A program made the translations under genes and the position numbers. Below, piece after piece: positions 53,223 to 61,243 of a stretch of DNA of 64,000 nucleotides. Each line of letters begins with the position of its first letter. The first letter of the stretch is position 1. This stretch comes from Candidatus Fluviicola riflensis. GTDB taxonomy: Bacteria; Bacteroidota; Bacteroidia; Flavobacteriales_D; Crocinitomicaceae. The DNA is taken from the NCBI GenBank assembly GCA_002243285.1, contig CP022585.1, positions 1 through 64,000 on the forward strand, read 5' to 3'. The notes under the pieces were generated by a model that saw only the letters and a list, made by a program, of their open reading frames with translations, was not told the DNA's origin and ran no database searches.

Positions 53223-54235
53223 TGAAACGTTTCGCCTTGATTCTGCTATTGGTCATTGTCGGTTTTGCGATGATGAAACCCAAAAAAGATCCGGTGATTC
53301 ACGTGCCGAAAGGTTGGCCTAAACCGGCCTATGATTTCAAAAAAAATCCACTCGACGAATCCACAATCGAATTGGGAAGACAGTTGTTTTATGATCCGGT
53401 TTTGTCACGCAATAACCAGGTTTCGTGCGCCAGCTGTCATTTGCAGCAAACAGCTTTCACTCACATCGATCATGCACTGAGCCATGGTATTGATGACCGC
53501 ATCGGGAATCGCAATTCACCTGCATTGGTCAACCTGGCCTGGAGTAAATTATTTATGTGGGACGGAGCGGTTAATCACCTCGACGTTCAGGCATTGGCAC
53601 CAATAGAAAATCACCTGGAAATGGATGAGAAAATTGCGAATGTGGTGCGCAAACTGCAAGCTTCCAAAACCTATCGCGGGCGGTTTTTTAATGCTTTTGG
53701 CGATAGTACCGTTACCGGCGAACGAACCCTGAAATCCATTTCGCAATTCCTGCTGACACTCGTAAGCACCAATTCCAAATACGACCAGGTGATGCGAAAG
53801 GAAAAAGGTATTCAATTCAGCGAATCGGAGCAAAAAGGATATCTGCTGTTTAAAAAGCACTGCGCGTCTTGCCACACGGAACCACTTTTTACCAACGGAT
53901 TATTTGAAAACAACGGCCTTGAACCAGATTCAACACTCAACGACATCGGAAGAATGAGTATTACACGCCGAAGTTCCGATTCACTCAAATTTAAAGTCCC
54001 GACGCTCCGGAATATTGAGCGTTCGCCTCCTTACATGCATGACGGTCGGTTCCGGAATTTGCAAATGGTGTTATTTCACTATAGTAACGGAATTCATACT
54101 TCACCGACACTCTCTGTACAGCTCAAAAACGGTATTGCATTAAACGAACAGGAAAAAGGGTCAATAATTGCCTTTTTAAAAACGCTCACGGATACTGATT
54201 TTCTGATGAATCCGAAGTATGGTTACCCCAAGTGA
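53219..54235 (+). CDS. MbnH-like dihaem cytochrome c peroxidase-family enzyme
   Basis: Dihaem protein of 338 residues with an N-terminal export signal (RFALILLLVIVGFAMM). Haem c sites are CASCH at 70-74 (QVSCASCHLQQTAFT) and CASCH at 215-219. A tryptophan-containing stretch NLAWSKLFMWDG lies between them, where MbnH/MauG-type proteins relay electrons between haems. In known MbnH the enzyme uses peroxide-level oxidants to modify a tryptophan of MbnP. The tight overlap with the MbnP gene supports this role over a simple peroxidase. Confidence 0.88.
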   Translation: MMKRFALILLLVIVGFAMMKPKKDPVIHVPKGWPKPAYDFKKNPLDESTIELGRQLFYDPVLSRNNQVSCASCHLQQTAFTHIDHALSHGIDDRIGNRNSPALVNLAWSKLFMWDGAVNHLDVQALAPIENHLEMDEKIANVVRKLQASKTYRGRFFNAFGDSTVTGERTLKSISQFLLTLVSTNSKYDQVMRKEKGIQFSESEQKGYLLFKKHCASCHTEPLFTNGLFENNGLEPDSTLNDIGRMSITRRSSDSLKFKVPTLRNIERSPPYMHDGRFRNLQMVLFHYSNGIHTSPTLSVQLKNGIALNEQEKGSIIAFLKTLTDTDFLMNPKYGYPK

Positions 54236-54258
54236 GGGAAATAAATATAAATTAAAAG

Positions 54259-55566
54259 ATGAGTATGAAAAAGCTAGGTTTGATGTTAGCAGGGTTTAGT
54301 GGCTTCGCGGTGTATGCCCAACCCGAGATTGAAAATTGGTTGATGAATCAGGGAGAATACGCCAGTTATTGGGAAAATACGGGCGGTGGTCCGGGTAATC
54401 CGGATAATTTTGTGTTTAGCACAAGCACCGTTCTCGCCAATGTGACACGGGTTTGTTATAACAGTACCTACGTTTGGGTAGAATCGGATGGGATGACCAC
54501 CAACATGGGACAATTCCTGAATCCAGGTGCACCAACCGAACAAAATTACACCTATCGTTTTCCCCGAACTCCAACTGTTCCTGCCAGCAAAACTGGTTCT
54601 CCTTATGTGGGTTCCATCGGTTTGTTGAACAATGGCGTTCCGGTATACGGTTTGTCAAATGCACATTATTACAACGGTTCCGATAACAATGGGAATGGGA
54701 CCGGAACATGGAATGTGGAAGTTTATTTAGCAGAAGGTTTCGTGCTTGATTCAACCCTGGGCGCGCATCCTCAGCAGCAAGGAGCTTACCACAGCCATGC
54801 CAAACCGTATAGGTTATATTCCACAACACCAGAAACCGAGCATTCACCGATCGTTGGATATGCATTCGATGGCTACCCGATTTATGGACCCTACGGATAT
54901 ACCACAGCGATGAACGCATCAAGTGGCATTTCGCGTATGAAAACCGGATATGGATTGCGCAATATTACTACGCGTACCACATTACCTGATGGAAGTAGTC
55001 TGAGTGCAGCGGATTACGGCCCGGACGTGAGTGTAACTTATCCGATTGGCACCTACATTGAAGATTATCAGTGGTCGGCTGCCAATGGTGGGGATTTGGA
55101 TGAGTACAACGGACGTTTTTGCGTAACACCCGAATATCCTGGTGGTACGTACGCCTATTTCGTAACGATTGATGCCAACGGAACACCAGAGTTTCCTTAC
55201 TATATCGGAACGGAATATTACGGTGCGCCTGAAGTAGATGATATCACGATGGGAGCAACTATTACCGTTCCATCTTCCGGAGTGAGTTGTTTCACCGATC
55301 CGCTTTCGGTGAATGAAGCTGCGCAAAAAGAAACCATTTTGGTAGCTCCAAATCCGTCGAATGGTGTGTTTAACCTTCAATTACCGAATGTTTCCGGGAG
55401 CACAACGGTTGAAATTTACACTGCTGCAGGTCAGCAAATCTTCGTTCAAACCATCACAACAAATGAGTTGTTGATTGATCTTTCTACTCAAAACAATTCA
55501 GGCGTATTGTTGCTGAAAGTCACCAATAATGGTCAATCCTATTATTCGAAAATCGCTTTGAAGTAA
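54259..55566 (+). CDS. YHYH-domain protein with T9SS sorting domain
   Basis: Secreted protein of 435 residues with a signal peptide (MKKLGLMLAGFSGFAVYAQ from the second ATG at 54265). The main domain is of the YHYH type: GAYHSHAKPYRL here carries YHSH in place of the literal YHYH, followed by HSPIVGYAFDGYPIYGPYGY and YNGRFCVTPEYPGGTYAYFV. A type A T9SS domain covers about 362-435 (LVAPNPSNGVFNLQL to VTNNGQSYYSKIALK). It lies 24 bases after the MbnH-like gene and ends in a terminator, making a three-gene unit. The histidines suggest metal binding. Confidence 0.85.
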   Translation: MSMKKLGLMLAGFSGFAVYAQPEIENWLMNQGEYASYWENTGGGPGNPDNFVFSTSTVLANVTRVCYNSTYVWVESDGMTTNMGQFLNPGAPTEQNYTYRFPRTPTVPASKTGSPYVGSIGLLNNGVPVYGLSNAHYYNGSDNNGNGTGTWNVEVYLAEGFVLDSTLGAHPQQQGAYHSHAKPYRLYSTTPETEHSPIVGYAFDGYPIYGPYGYTTAMNASSGISRMKTGYGLRNITTRTTLPDGSSLSAADYGPDVSVTYPIGTYIEDYQWSAANGGDLDEYNGRFCVTPEYPGGTYAYFVTIDANGTPEFPYYIGTEYYGAPEVDDITMGATITVPSSGVSCFTDPLSVNEAAQKETILVAPNPSNGVFNLQLPNVSGSTTVEIYTAAGQQIFVQTITTNELLIDLSTQNNSGVLLLKVTNNGQSYYSKIALK

Positions 55567-55585
55567 AGTAGGTTTAAAGACGAGA

Positions 55586-55619
55586 AACCTGATAGCTATT
55601 TTGGTTATCAGGTTTTTTT
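55586..55619 (+). terminator. Terminator after the YHYH gene
   Basis: AACCTGATA (55586-55594) pairs with TATCAGGTT (55606-55614), nine base pairs, loop of 11, then a T run to 55619. Confidence 0.92.
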
Positions 55620-55706
55620 ATTCCCCAATTATGGATCACAAATCCTTTCAAACTAAACCGATTTATAATCTTTCGCAACTCGTTCGTTTTTCCCAATTAA
55701 AGACAT

Positions 55707-55714
55707 TACTTTTG
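55707..55714 (+). promoter_or_regulatory. -7 box of purH
   Basis: TACTTTTG (55707-55714), consensus -7 box, with the ATG 24 bases downstream at 55738. The upstream TTG is not clear. Confidence 0.55.
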
Positions 55715-55737
55715 CGGTCTCAAAAATCAGGAAACGC

Positions 55738-57270
55738 ATGGAGCAGTCAACGAAAATCACAGCAGCACTTATTTCGGTTTATTACAAAGACGGATTGGAA
55801 CCGATCGTTCGTCGATTGCATGCCGACAACGTGGTTATATACTCAACCGGCGGAACACAGGCTTTTATCGAAGCATTGGGCATTCCGGTGGTAGCTGTGG
55901 AATCGATGACCAACTATCCAGAGATTTTCGGAGGTCGTGTAAAAACCTTGCACCCCGCTATTTTCGGCGGTATTTTGCACAGAAGAAACCTGCAGTCTGA
56001 CCTTGATCAAGCCACGCAATTCAACATTCCGACCATTGATTTGGTGATCGTGGACTTGTACCCGTTTGAAGAAACCTTGGCTTCGGGAGCGGCTCACCAG
56101 GACATCATCGAGAAAATCGATATCGGTGGCATCTCACTCATTCGCGCAGCAGCGAAAAACTACAATGACGTAGTGATTATTCCTTCCGTGAACCAATATG
56201 GCCGTTTCCAGGAAATTCTGGAAGCAAATGGTGCTACAACAACATTGGAAGAGCGTAAGGCTTTCGCCCGCGACGCGTTCATGGTTTCATCACATTACGA
56301 CACACACATTTTCCGTTACTTCAACCAGGAAGAGCCATTACCTGTTTTCAAGGAAAGTATCCTCGAATCACAGCCGTTACGTTACGGCGAGAACCCGCAC
56401 CAACGCGGTTGGTTCCACGGTGATTTCAGCGCAATGTTCGATCAATTACACGGAAAAGAATTGTCTTACAACAACTTACTCGACGTTGACGCAGCGGTTC
56501 AACTCATGGCCGAGTTCAAAGACAACGACCCGACATTCGCCATTTTAAAACACAACAATGCCTGCGGATTAGCAACACGTTCAACATTGAAACAAGCCTA
56601 TGCTGATGCATTGGCAGGTGATCCAACTTCTGCGTTCGGTGGAATTTTGATCGCAAACCGTCCGATTGATTTGGCTACTGCTGAATTGGTAAATGATTTA
56701 TTCTGCGAAGTGGTGGTAGCCCCATCATTTGATGCAGACGCGTTGGAAGTACTAAAAAGCAAAAAGAACCGCATTTTATTAATTCAGAAAGAAGCATCCA
56801 TGCCGAAACGTCAATTTAGAACTTTACTGAACGGCGTATTGGAACAGGACAAGGATTTATTGTCTGAAACCGCTGCCGATTTCACTCCACGTACGAATAC
56901 TGTTCCTACTGCACAAGAAGTAGAAGATTTGGTATTTGCCAACAAACTGGTGAAGCATACCAAATCGAATACGATCATTTTAGCTAAAAACGGCCAATTG
57001 ATCGCGAGTGGTACGGGCGAAACATCACGAGTAGATGCCTTGCGTCATGCGATTGAAAAGGCAAAAGCATTTCAATTCGATTTGAACGGAGCGGTAATGG
57101 CCTCGGATGCGTTTTTCCCATTTCCTGATTGCGTTGAAATCGCTCATTTGGCAGGAATCACAGCTGTTGTTCAGCCGGGCGGTTCGATCAAAGACGAATT
57201 GTCGATTGATTATTGCAATGCCAATGGAGTAGCGATGGTCTTCACAGGGAACAGACACTTTAAACATTAA
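55738..57270 (+). CDS. purH: Bifunctional AICAR formyltransferase / IMP cyclohydrolase
   Basis: PurH carries out the last two steps of IMP synthesis; 510 residues, the normal length. The N-terminal cyclohydrolase (about 1-195) has YSTGGTQAFIEALGIPVVAVE and GRVKTLHPAIFGGILHRR; the formyltransferase half has LRYGENPHQRGWFHGDF, KHNNACGLATRS, DPTSAFGG and DAFFPFPDCVEIAHLAGI. Cytoplasmic. Followed by a palindromic gap and then mreB, as the pair is found in many relatives (from memory). Confidence 0.95.
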   Translation: MEQSTKITAALISVYYKDGLEPIVRRLHADNVVIYSTGGTQAFIEALGIPVVAVESMTNYPEIFGGRVKTLHPAIFGGILHRRNLQSDLDQATQFNIPTIDLVIVDLYPFEETLASGAAHQDIIEKIDIGGISLIRAAAKNYNDVVIIPSVNQYGRFQEILEANGATTTLEERKAFARDAFMVSSHYDTHIFRYFNQEEPLPVFKESILESQPLRYGENPHQRGWFHGDFSAMFDQLHGKELSYNNLLDVDAAVQLMAEFKDNDPTFAILKHNNACGLATRSTLKQAYADALAGDPTSAFGGILIANRPIDLATAELVNDLFCEVVVAPSFDADALEVLKSKKNRILLIQKEASMPKRQFRTLLNGVLEQDKDLLSETAADFTPRTNTVPTAQEVEDLVFANKLVKHTKSNTIILAKNGQLIASGTGETSRVDALRHAIEKAKAFQFDLNGAVMASDAFFPFPDCVEIAHLAGITAVVQPGGSIKDELSIDYCNANGVAMVFTGNRHFKH

Positions 57271-57330
57271 TTGAAAATTGAAAATGTAAAATTGAAAAGC
57301 AAGTACTACACTCCTTTTCAATTTTCAATT
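57269..57330. repeat. Intergenic palindrome of AATTGAAAATTGAAAA words
   Basis: AATTGAAAATTGAAAA (57269-57284) is the exact reverse complement of 57315-57330; a further ATTGAAAAG copy lies between. The left arm begins in the purH stop codon. Same-direction gap between purH and mreB. Confidence 0.8.
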
Positions 57331-57389
57331 GACTGAATAATTTTAACATTCATAATTCATAATTACCCCTTATTTCAATTTATTTACTC

Positions 57390-57397
57390 TACTTTTG
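57390..57397 (+). promoter_or_regulatory. -7 box of mreB
   Basis: TACTTTTG (57390-57397), full -7 consensus, 60 bases before the ATG at 57458. No clear TTG upstream. Confidence 0.5.
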
Positions 57398-57457
57398 TAA
57401 CCATTTCCGGATTTTTACGAAAAAGGGGAAGTTTACAAGCATAACGCAGCGCAATAA

Positions 57458-58483
57458 ATGGGACTCTTTAATTTTCTTACGCAAGAAATTGCTATCGACT
57501 TAGGTACTGCTAACACACTCATTATCATGAATGATAAGGTAGTCGTGGATGAACCGTCTATCGTGGCAAGGGATATTCAAACGGGCAAGATTGTGGCTAT
57601 CGGCAAGAAAGCACAGCAAATGCACGGGAAAACACACAAATTAATTGAAACGGTAAGACCTTTGAAAGATGGTGTAATTGCCGATTTCCAGAGCGCCGAA
57701 CAAATGATTCGCGGGTTTATCAAAATGATCAATCCGGGGAAACGCATGTTTAATCCGACATTGCGAATGGTGATTTGTATTCCTTCGGGAATTACAGAGG
57801 TTGAAAAACGTGCCGTTCGTGACTCTGCCGAACATGCCGGTGCAAAAGAAGTGTACCTGATTCACGAACCAATGGCTGCGGCAATCGGTATCGGTATCGA
57901 CGTTGAAGAGCCGATGGGAAATATGATCATCGATATCGGTGGTGGTACTTCCGAAATTGCAGTAATTGCTCTTGGCGGAATTGTGTGTGATAAATCAATC
58001 CGTATTGCGGGTGATGATTTCACATCAGACATTGAAGAATACATGCGCCGTCAGCACAACATTTTGGTGGGTGAGCGTACAGCTGAACAAATCAAAATCG
58101 AAGTAGGCGCTGCTTTACCAGAATTGGATAATCCACCGGCAGACTTTGCGGTTCGCGGTCGTGACTTGATGACAGGTATTCCGAAAGAAATCATCATTAC
58201 TTACTCCGAAGTTGCACATGCGCTGGATAAAACCATTTCCAAGATCGAAGAAGCGATTTTAAGTGCGTTGGAACAAACGCCGCCGGAATTATCAGCCGAT
58301 ATCTACAAAACTGGTATTTACCTTGCAGGTGGTGGTTCAATGCTTCGCGGTTTGGATCGCAGAATCAACGAAAAAACCAAATTGCCGGTGCATATTGCCG
58401 AAGATCCGCTTCGCGCAGTAGCTCGTGGTACAAGTATCGCGTTGAAGAACCTGGATCGTTTCCAGTTCCTGATCAAAGACTAG
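57458..58483 (+). CDS. mreB: Rod shape-determining protein MreB
   Basis: Actin-like cytoskeletal ATPase, 341 residues, normal length. IAIDLGTANTLIIMNDKVVV (phosphate 1), MIIDIGGGTSEIAVIALGGI (phosphate 2) and LAGGGSMLRGLD (adenosine) are intact. The N-terminus MGLFNFLTQE may form a membrane-binding helix. In most relatives mreC follows directly; here a terminator follows and mreC-rodA lie upstream at 42.0-46.6 kb. Confidence 0.96.
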   Translation: MGLFNFLTQEIAIDLGTANTLIIMNDKVVVDEPSIVARDIQTGKIVAIGKKAQQMHGKTHKLIETVRPLKDGVIADFQSAEQMIRGFIKMINPGKRMFNPTLRMVICIPSGITEVEKRAVRDSAEHAGAKEVYLIHEPMAAAIGIGIDVEEPMGNMIIDIGGGTSEIAVIALGGIVCDKSIRIAGDDFTSDIEEYMRRQHNILVGERTAEQIKIEVGAALPELDNPPADFAVRGRDLMTGIPKEIIITYSEVAHALDKTISKIEEAILSALEQTPPELSADIYKTGIYLAGGGSMLRGLDRRINEKTKLPVHIAEDPLRAVARGTSIALKNLDRFQFLIKD

Positions 58484-58505
58484 ATTACAATTACATATAC
58501 GGAAA

Positions 58506-58533
58506 GGTGTCAGCAGTGTTGGCACCTTTTTTT
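58506..58533 (+). terminator. Terminator of mreB
   Basis: GGTGTCA (58506-58512) pairs with TGGCACC (58520-58526) with one G-T pair, then seven T. It lies 22 bases after the stop codon. Confidence 0.9.
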
Positions 58534-58560
58534 GTGGGGCATTTTTACTGAGCAAATTTT

Positions 58561-58601
58561 CAAATTGGACATTTGTCAAATTGGACATTTGTCAAATTTG
58601 G
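58561..58601. repeat. Tandem 16-base repeat
   Basis: CAAATTGGACATTTGT occurs twice perfectly in tandem (58561-58576, 58577-58592), followed by a partial CAAATTTGG. Each unit is itself near-palindromic (CAAAT-TGGAC-ATTTG). The gap 58484-58793 has no gene. Confidence 0.85.
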
Positions 58602-58630
58602 AATATTGCTCGTGGAATTTTTCGAGAAAA

Positions 58631-58646
58631 TTCTAAAATTTTAGAA
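58631..58646. repeat. Perfect 16-base palindrome
   Basis: TTCTAAAATTTTAGAA reads the same on both strands, 30 bases after the tandem repeat and about 150 bases before the next gene. It could be a regulator-binding site or part of the repeat element. Confidence 0.6.
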
Positions 58647-58793
58647 ATGTCAAAGAAGTCTATTTTCACTGATCTACAGAGCTGCTCCAACTTTCCGGAA
58701 CACACTTTTATACGGATTCCACAATTCCAGTGTTATCCTGACAACACCCACCCCGATTAATTTACGTAGCTTAGACTTACTACGTTGCTTAAC

Positions 58794-59456
58794 ATGAAAA
58801 CCGGAATCTCACCTATTTTTCTCCTCCTCCTTGGAATTTTCCTTTGGTCTGCCAGTGTTGCTCAGTCCAACCTGTCACTTGCCGTGCGGGGAAAGTATTT
58901 GCCATTGGGCGGTTTGGAAGATGCCTACGGACTTACGTATACTTATGGTGGCGAAATCATTCTCAACGACCGTCATTCGATTGGTGTAGACGGCAATATG
59001 TTTCGTACCCGTACGGAAATCGATAACGACGAAGATGAAGCGATGTATAGTGAAATTAACCGTAAAACTTACGGTTTGGTCGACTACAAGCTGTTGATGT
59101 ATGTGAAACCCGGGATCCAAATCTTTCTGACAGCTTACCAAAAATGGAGTGGAAGGTACTGGATGTGGTACAAAAAGCACAAATACGATTTCGGTGATCA
59201 GGATCTTTCTTTTCTGCAATCAACCAAACGCGGACGTTTTAACGAAACCGGCTTTGGACTCGGGATGAAACGTTATTTTTCCGATTCTGGCTTTGGACTT
59301 GATCTTTGCCTGGGAATGGGGTATCGCACCGGGACGAACGAGATTTATGAGCACTTGAGTTCCTACGAGGCAAGAATCACCCCGAAGCTTGACTATGACC
59401 ACATCAGGGCGTATGTTCGGTTAAATCTCTTTTTTCAGTTTCCAATCCGCAGATGA
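58794..59456 (+). CDS. Hypothetical outer-membrane beta-barrel protein
   Basis: Exported protein of 220 residues from the ATG at 58794 (MKTGISPIFLLLLGIFLWSA, cut near VAQS). An ATG three codons earlier is possible. Strand-rich body (YGLTYTYGGEIILNDRHSIG, RFNETGFGLGMKRYFSD) and a final RAYVRLNLFFQFPIRR suggest a small outer-membrane barrel; the last residues are basic rather than the usual aromatic end. No family is recognised. Single gene, convergent with marC. Confidence 0.65.
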   Translation: MKTGISPIFLLLLGIFLWSASVAQSNLSLAVRGKYLPLGGLEDAYGLTYTYGGEIILNDRHSIGVDGNMFRTRTEIDNDEDEAMYSEINRKTYGLVDYKLLMYVKPGIQIFLTAYQKWSGRYWMWYKKHKYDFGDQDLSFLQSTKRGRFNETGFGLGMKRYFSDSGFGLDLCLGMGYRTGTNEIYEHLSSYEARITPKLDYDHIRAYVRLNLFFQFPIRR

Positions 59457-59538
59457 GAACTCTTTTGCTCCCGTTCAGCCACCGGTTCCTGAAAGTGATC
59501 AGTGGAAAGCTTGATTTCCGTTGCAGGTGAATCGATTG

Positions 59539-60153
59539 TCATTGTTTGTGCTCTGCAATAGCCTGAACCATCGACGAAATATTGGTGGTAAAGAGTTTCA
59601 CAGCAATCGCCAGCAAGATAATTCCAAAGACCTTTTTCAGGATTGCAATTCCGCCAGGACCAAGTAAAATCTCCAAACGTTTAGTCAATCGCAAAACAAC
59701 GTACACAATCACCACATTGATCAGAATGGCCAACACAATGTTGATATTTTGAAATTCAGCTCTCAGCGAAACTAACGTCGTCATTGTTCCCGCTCCAGCA
59801 ATAATCGGAAATGCCAACGGTACAATACTGGCTGTTTTCCCCGAAACATTATCGCGAAACACGCGAACGCCCAAAATCATTTCCAGGCTCATGGCAAATA
59901 AGATCAGTGAACCTGCCACAGCAAACGATTTGATATCAACACCGAATAATTTCAGGATGCTTTCCCCCAAAATCAAAAAACCGATCATAATTCCCAACGA
60001 AGCCAAACTGGTGCGCACCGGGTGAAGATCACCGGCCTGTTCCTTGAGTTTGATAATCAGCGGCACCGAACCCACAATATCGATTACTGCAAACAAGACC
60101 ATTGTGGCCTTAAACAATTCGGAAGGATTAAATCCTGCAAAAAAATTGGTCAT
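59539..60153 (-). CDS. MarC-family membrane protein
   Basis: Integral membrane protein of 204 residues with six segments, MarC/UPF0056 family. NPSELFKATMVLFAVIDIVG, the conserved VPLAFPIIAGAGTMTTLVSL and LGPGGIAILKKVFGIILLAI are typical. Despite the name, MarC is not shown to give antibiotic resistance; function unknown. Its start overlaps the stop of purN by four bases, so it is translated with purN. Confidence 0.9.
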   Translation of the reverse strand: MTNFFAGFNPSELFKATMVLFAVIDIVGSVPLIIKLKEQAGDLHPVRTSLASLGIMIGFLILGESILKLFGVDIKSFAVAGSLILFAMSLEMILGVRVFRDNVSGKTASIVPLAFPIIAGAGTMTTLVSLRAEFQNINIVLAILINVVIVYVVLRLTKRLEILLGPGGIAILKKVFGIILLAIAVKLFTTNISSMVQAIAEHKQ

Positions 60154-60728
60154 ACCTGTTCCAGAATTATGGTTTCTACTACATTGGCAAAATGGAGATG
60201 CTCAAGCTCCTGCACTTTTGCAGCAACTGATTCGGGTGTATCATTTTCAGAAATGGCAACTTTAAATTGTGCCAGCAACCGTCCTTTATCAAATTCTTCA
60301 TTCACCAGGTGGATAGAAATACCCGTTTCCGGCTCACAGGCCTCCACTACAGCCTTATGTACATGAATTCCATACATTCCCTTGCCGCCGAATTTCGGAA
60401 GCAGCGCAGGGTGTATATTAATGATCCGGTCCTGAAAACCGCGAATGATGTTTACAGGAATTTTGCGCAGAAATCCGGCCAGTACAATCCAATCAATATG
60501 ACGGTAGTGCAATTCCTGCAGCAACGTAAGTCCGCTTTCAAAAGAAGCGTTGTCCATTACCAGTACTTCAATTCCCAAAACACGCACTTTTTCCACAACA
60601 GGCGCAGCGGGTTTGTTGCACACCACCAACGCCACCGAAATGGTTGGAGAAGCGGCAAAATGCTCAATCAGACGAATTGCATTGGAACCGGTTCCGGATG
60701 CAAACACAGCTATGGACTGAATATTCAT
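60150..60728 (-). CDS. purN: Phosphoribosylglycinamide formyltransferase
   Basis: PurN transfers a formyl group from 10-formyl-THF to GAR, third step of purine synthesis; 192 residues. N-terminal IAVFASGTGSNAIRLIEHF for the phosphate, the catalytic Asn/His/Asp region IINIHPALLPKFGGKGMYGI and HVHKAVVEACEPETGISIH. Cytoplasmic. Divergent from acpP across a gap of 234 bases; followed by marC with an ATGA overlap. Confidence 0.95.
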   Translation of the reverse strand: MNIQSIAVFASGTGSNAIRLIEHFAASPTISVALVVCNKPAAPVVEKVRVLGIEVLVMDNASFESGLTLLQELHYRHIDWIVLAGFLRKIPVNIIRGFQDRIINIHPALLPKFGGKGMYGIHVHKAVVEACEPETGISIHLVNEEFDKGRLLAQFKVAISENDTPESVAAKVQELEHLHFANVVETIILEQV

Positions 60729-60962
60729 GCGGCAAAGGTAAGTTCTCTGAGCCGAATAGACCTCTTTAGTAGTTAAAATCTGCCGAATAGTTACTTCAAC
60801 CCGTTAATTAACATAGTGGCAAAACGAGTCTAAAAGGCAGCAAACAGAACACCTATCCGGTTTTTGACCGTTTCCTTTCATCAATTAAGTTGAGATATAT
60901 TTTGTTTATATGGGTTTTCCTTTTTTCTTTGCAAGCTGAAAAACCTTATAAACGATTTTGAG

Positions 60963-61199
60963 ATGTCTGATATCAAGTCAAGAGTAATATCTATCATAGT
61001 AGATAAATTAGGAGTTGAAGAAACTGAAGTAACAAACGAAGCAAGCTTCACAAACGACCTGGGTGCCGATTCCCTGGATACTGTAGAGTTGATCATGGAA
61101 TTCGAGAAAGAATTCAATATCGCTATTCCTGACGATCAGGCAGAGAACATTCAGACGGTTGGTGACGCTGTTACTTACATTGAGCAAAACGCTAACTAA
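60963..61199 (+). CDS. acpP: Acyl carrier protein
   Basis: ACP carries growing fatty acids on a phosphopantetheine arm; 78 residues, acidic. The attachment serine is S37 in [19 protein letters not shown]. Followed by fabF after 44 bases and rnc, a widely conserved order. No clear -7 box of the usual form was found in the upstream gap 60729-60962. Confidence 0.97.
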   Translation: MSDIKSRVISIIVDKLGVEETEVTNEASFTNDLGADSLDTVELIMEFEKEFNIAIPDDQAENIQTVGDAVTYIEQNAN

Positions 61200-61204
61200 G
61201 AATT

Positions 61205-61219
61205 TGCTTCAACGAAGCA
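61205..61219 (+). other. Small hairpin between acpP and fabF
   Basis: TGCTTC (61205-61210), loop AAC, GAAGCA (61214-61219), five bases after the acpP stop, with no T run. It may protect the abundant acpP transcript end or reduce read-through to fabF. Confidence 0.5.
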
Positions 61220-61243
61220 GATAGACGAACGAACATCACATTT

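Noticed and set aside
58561-58601. CRISPR-like tandem repeat
   Set aside because: Only two 16-base units directly abutting with no spacers.
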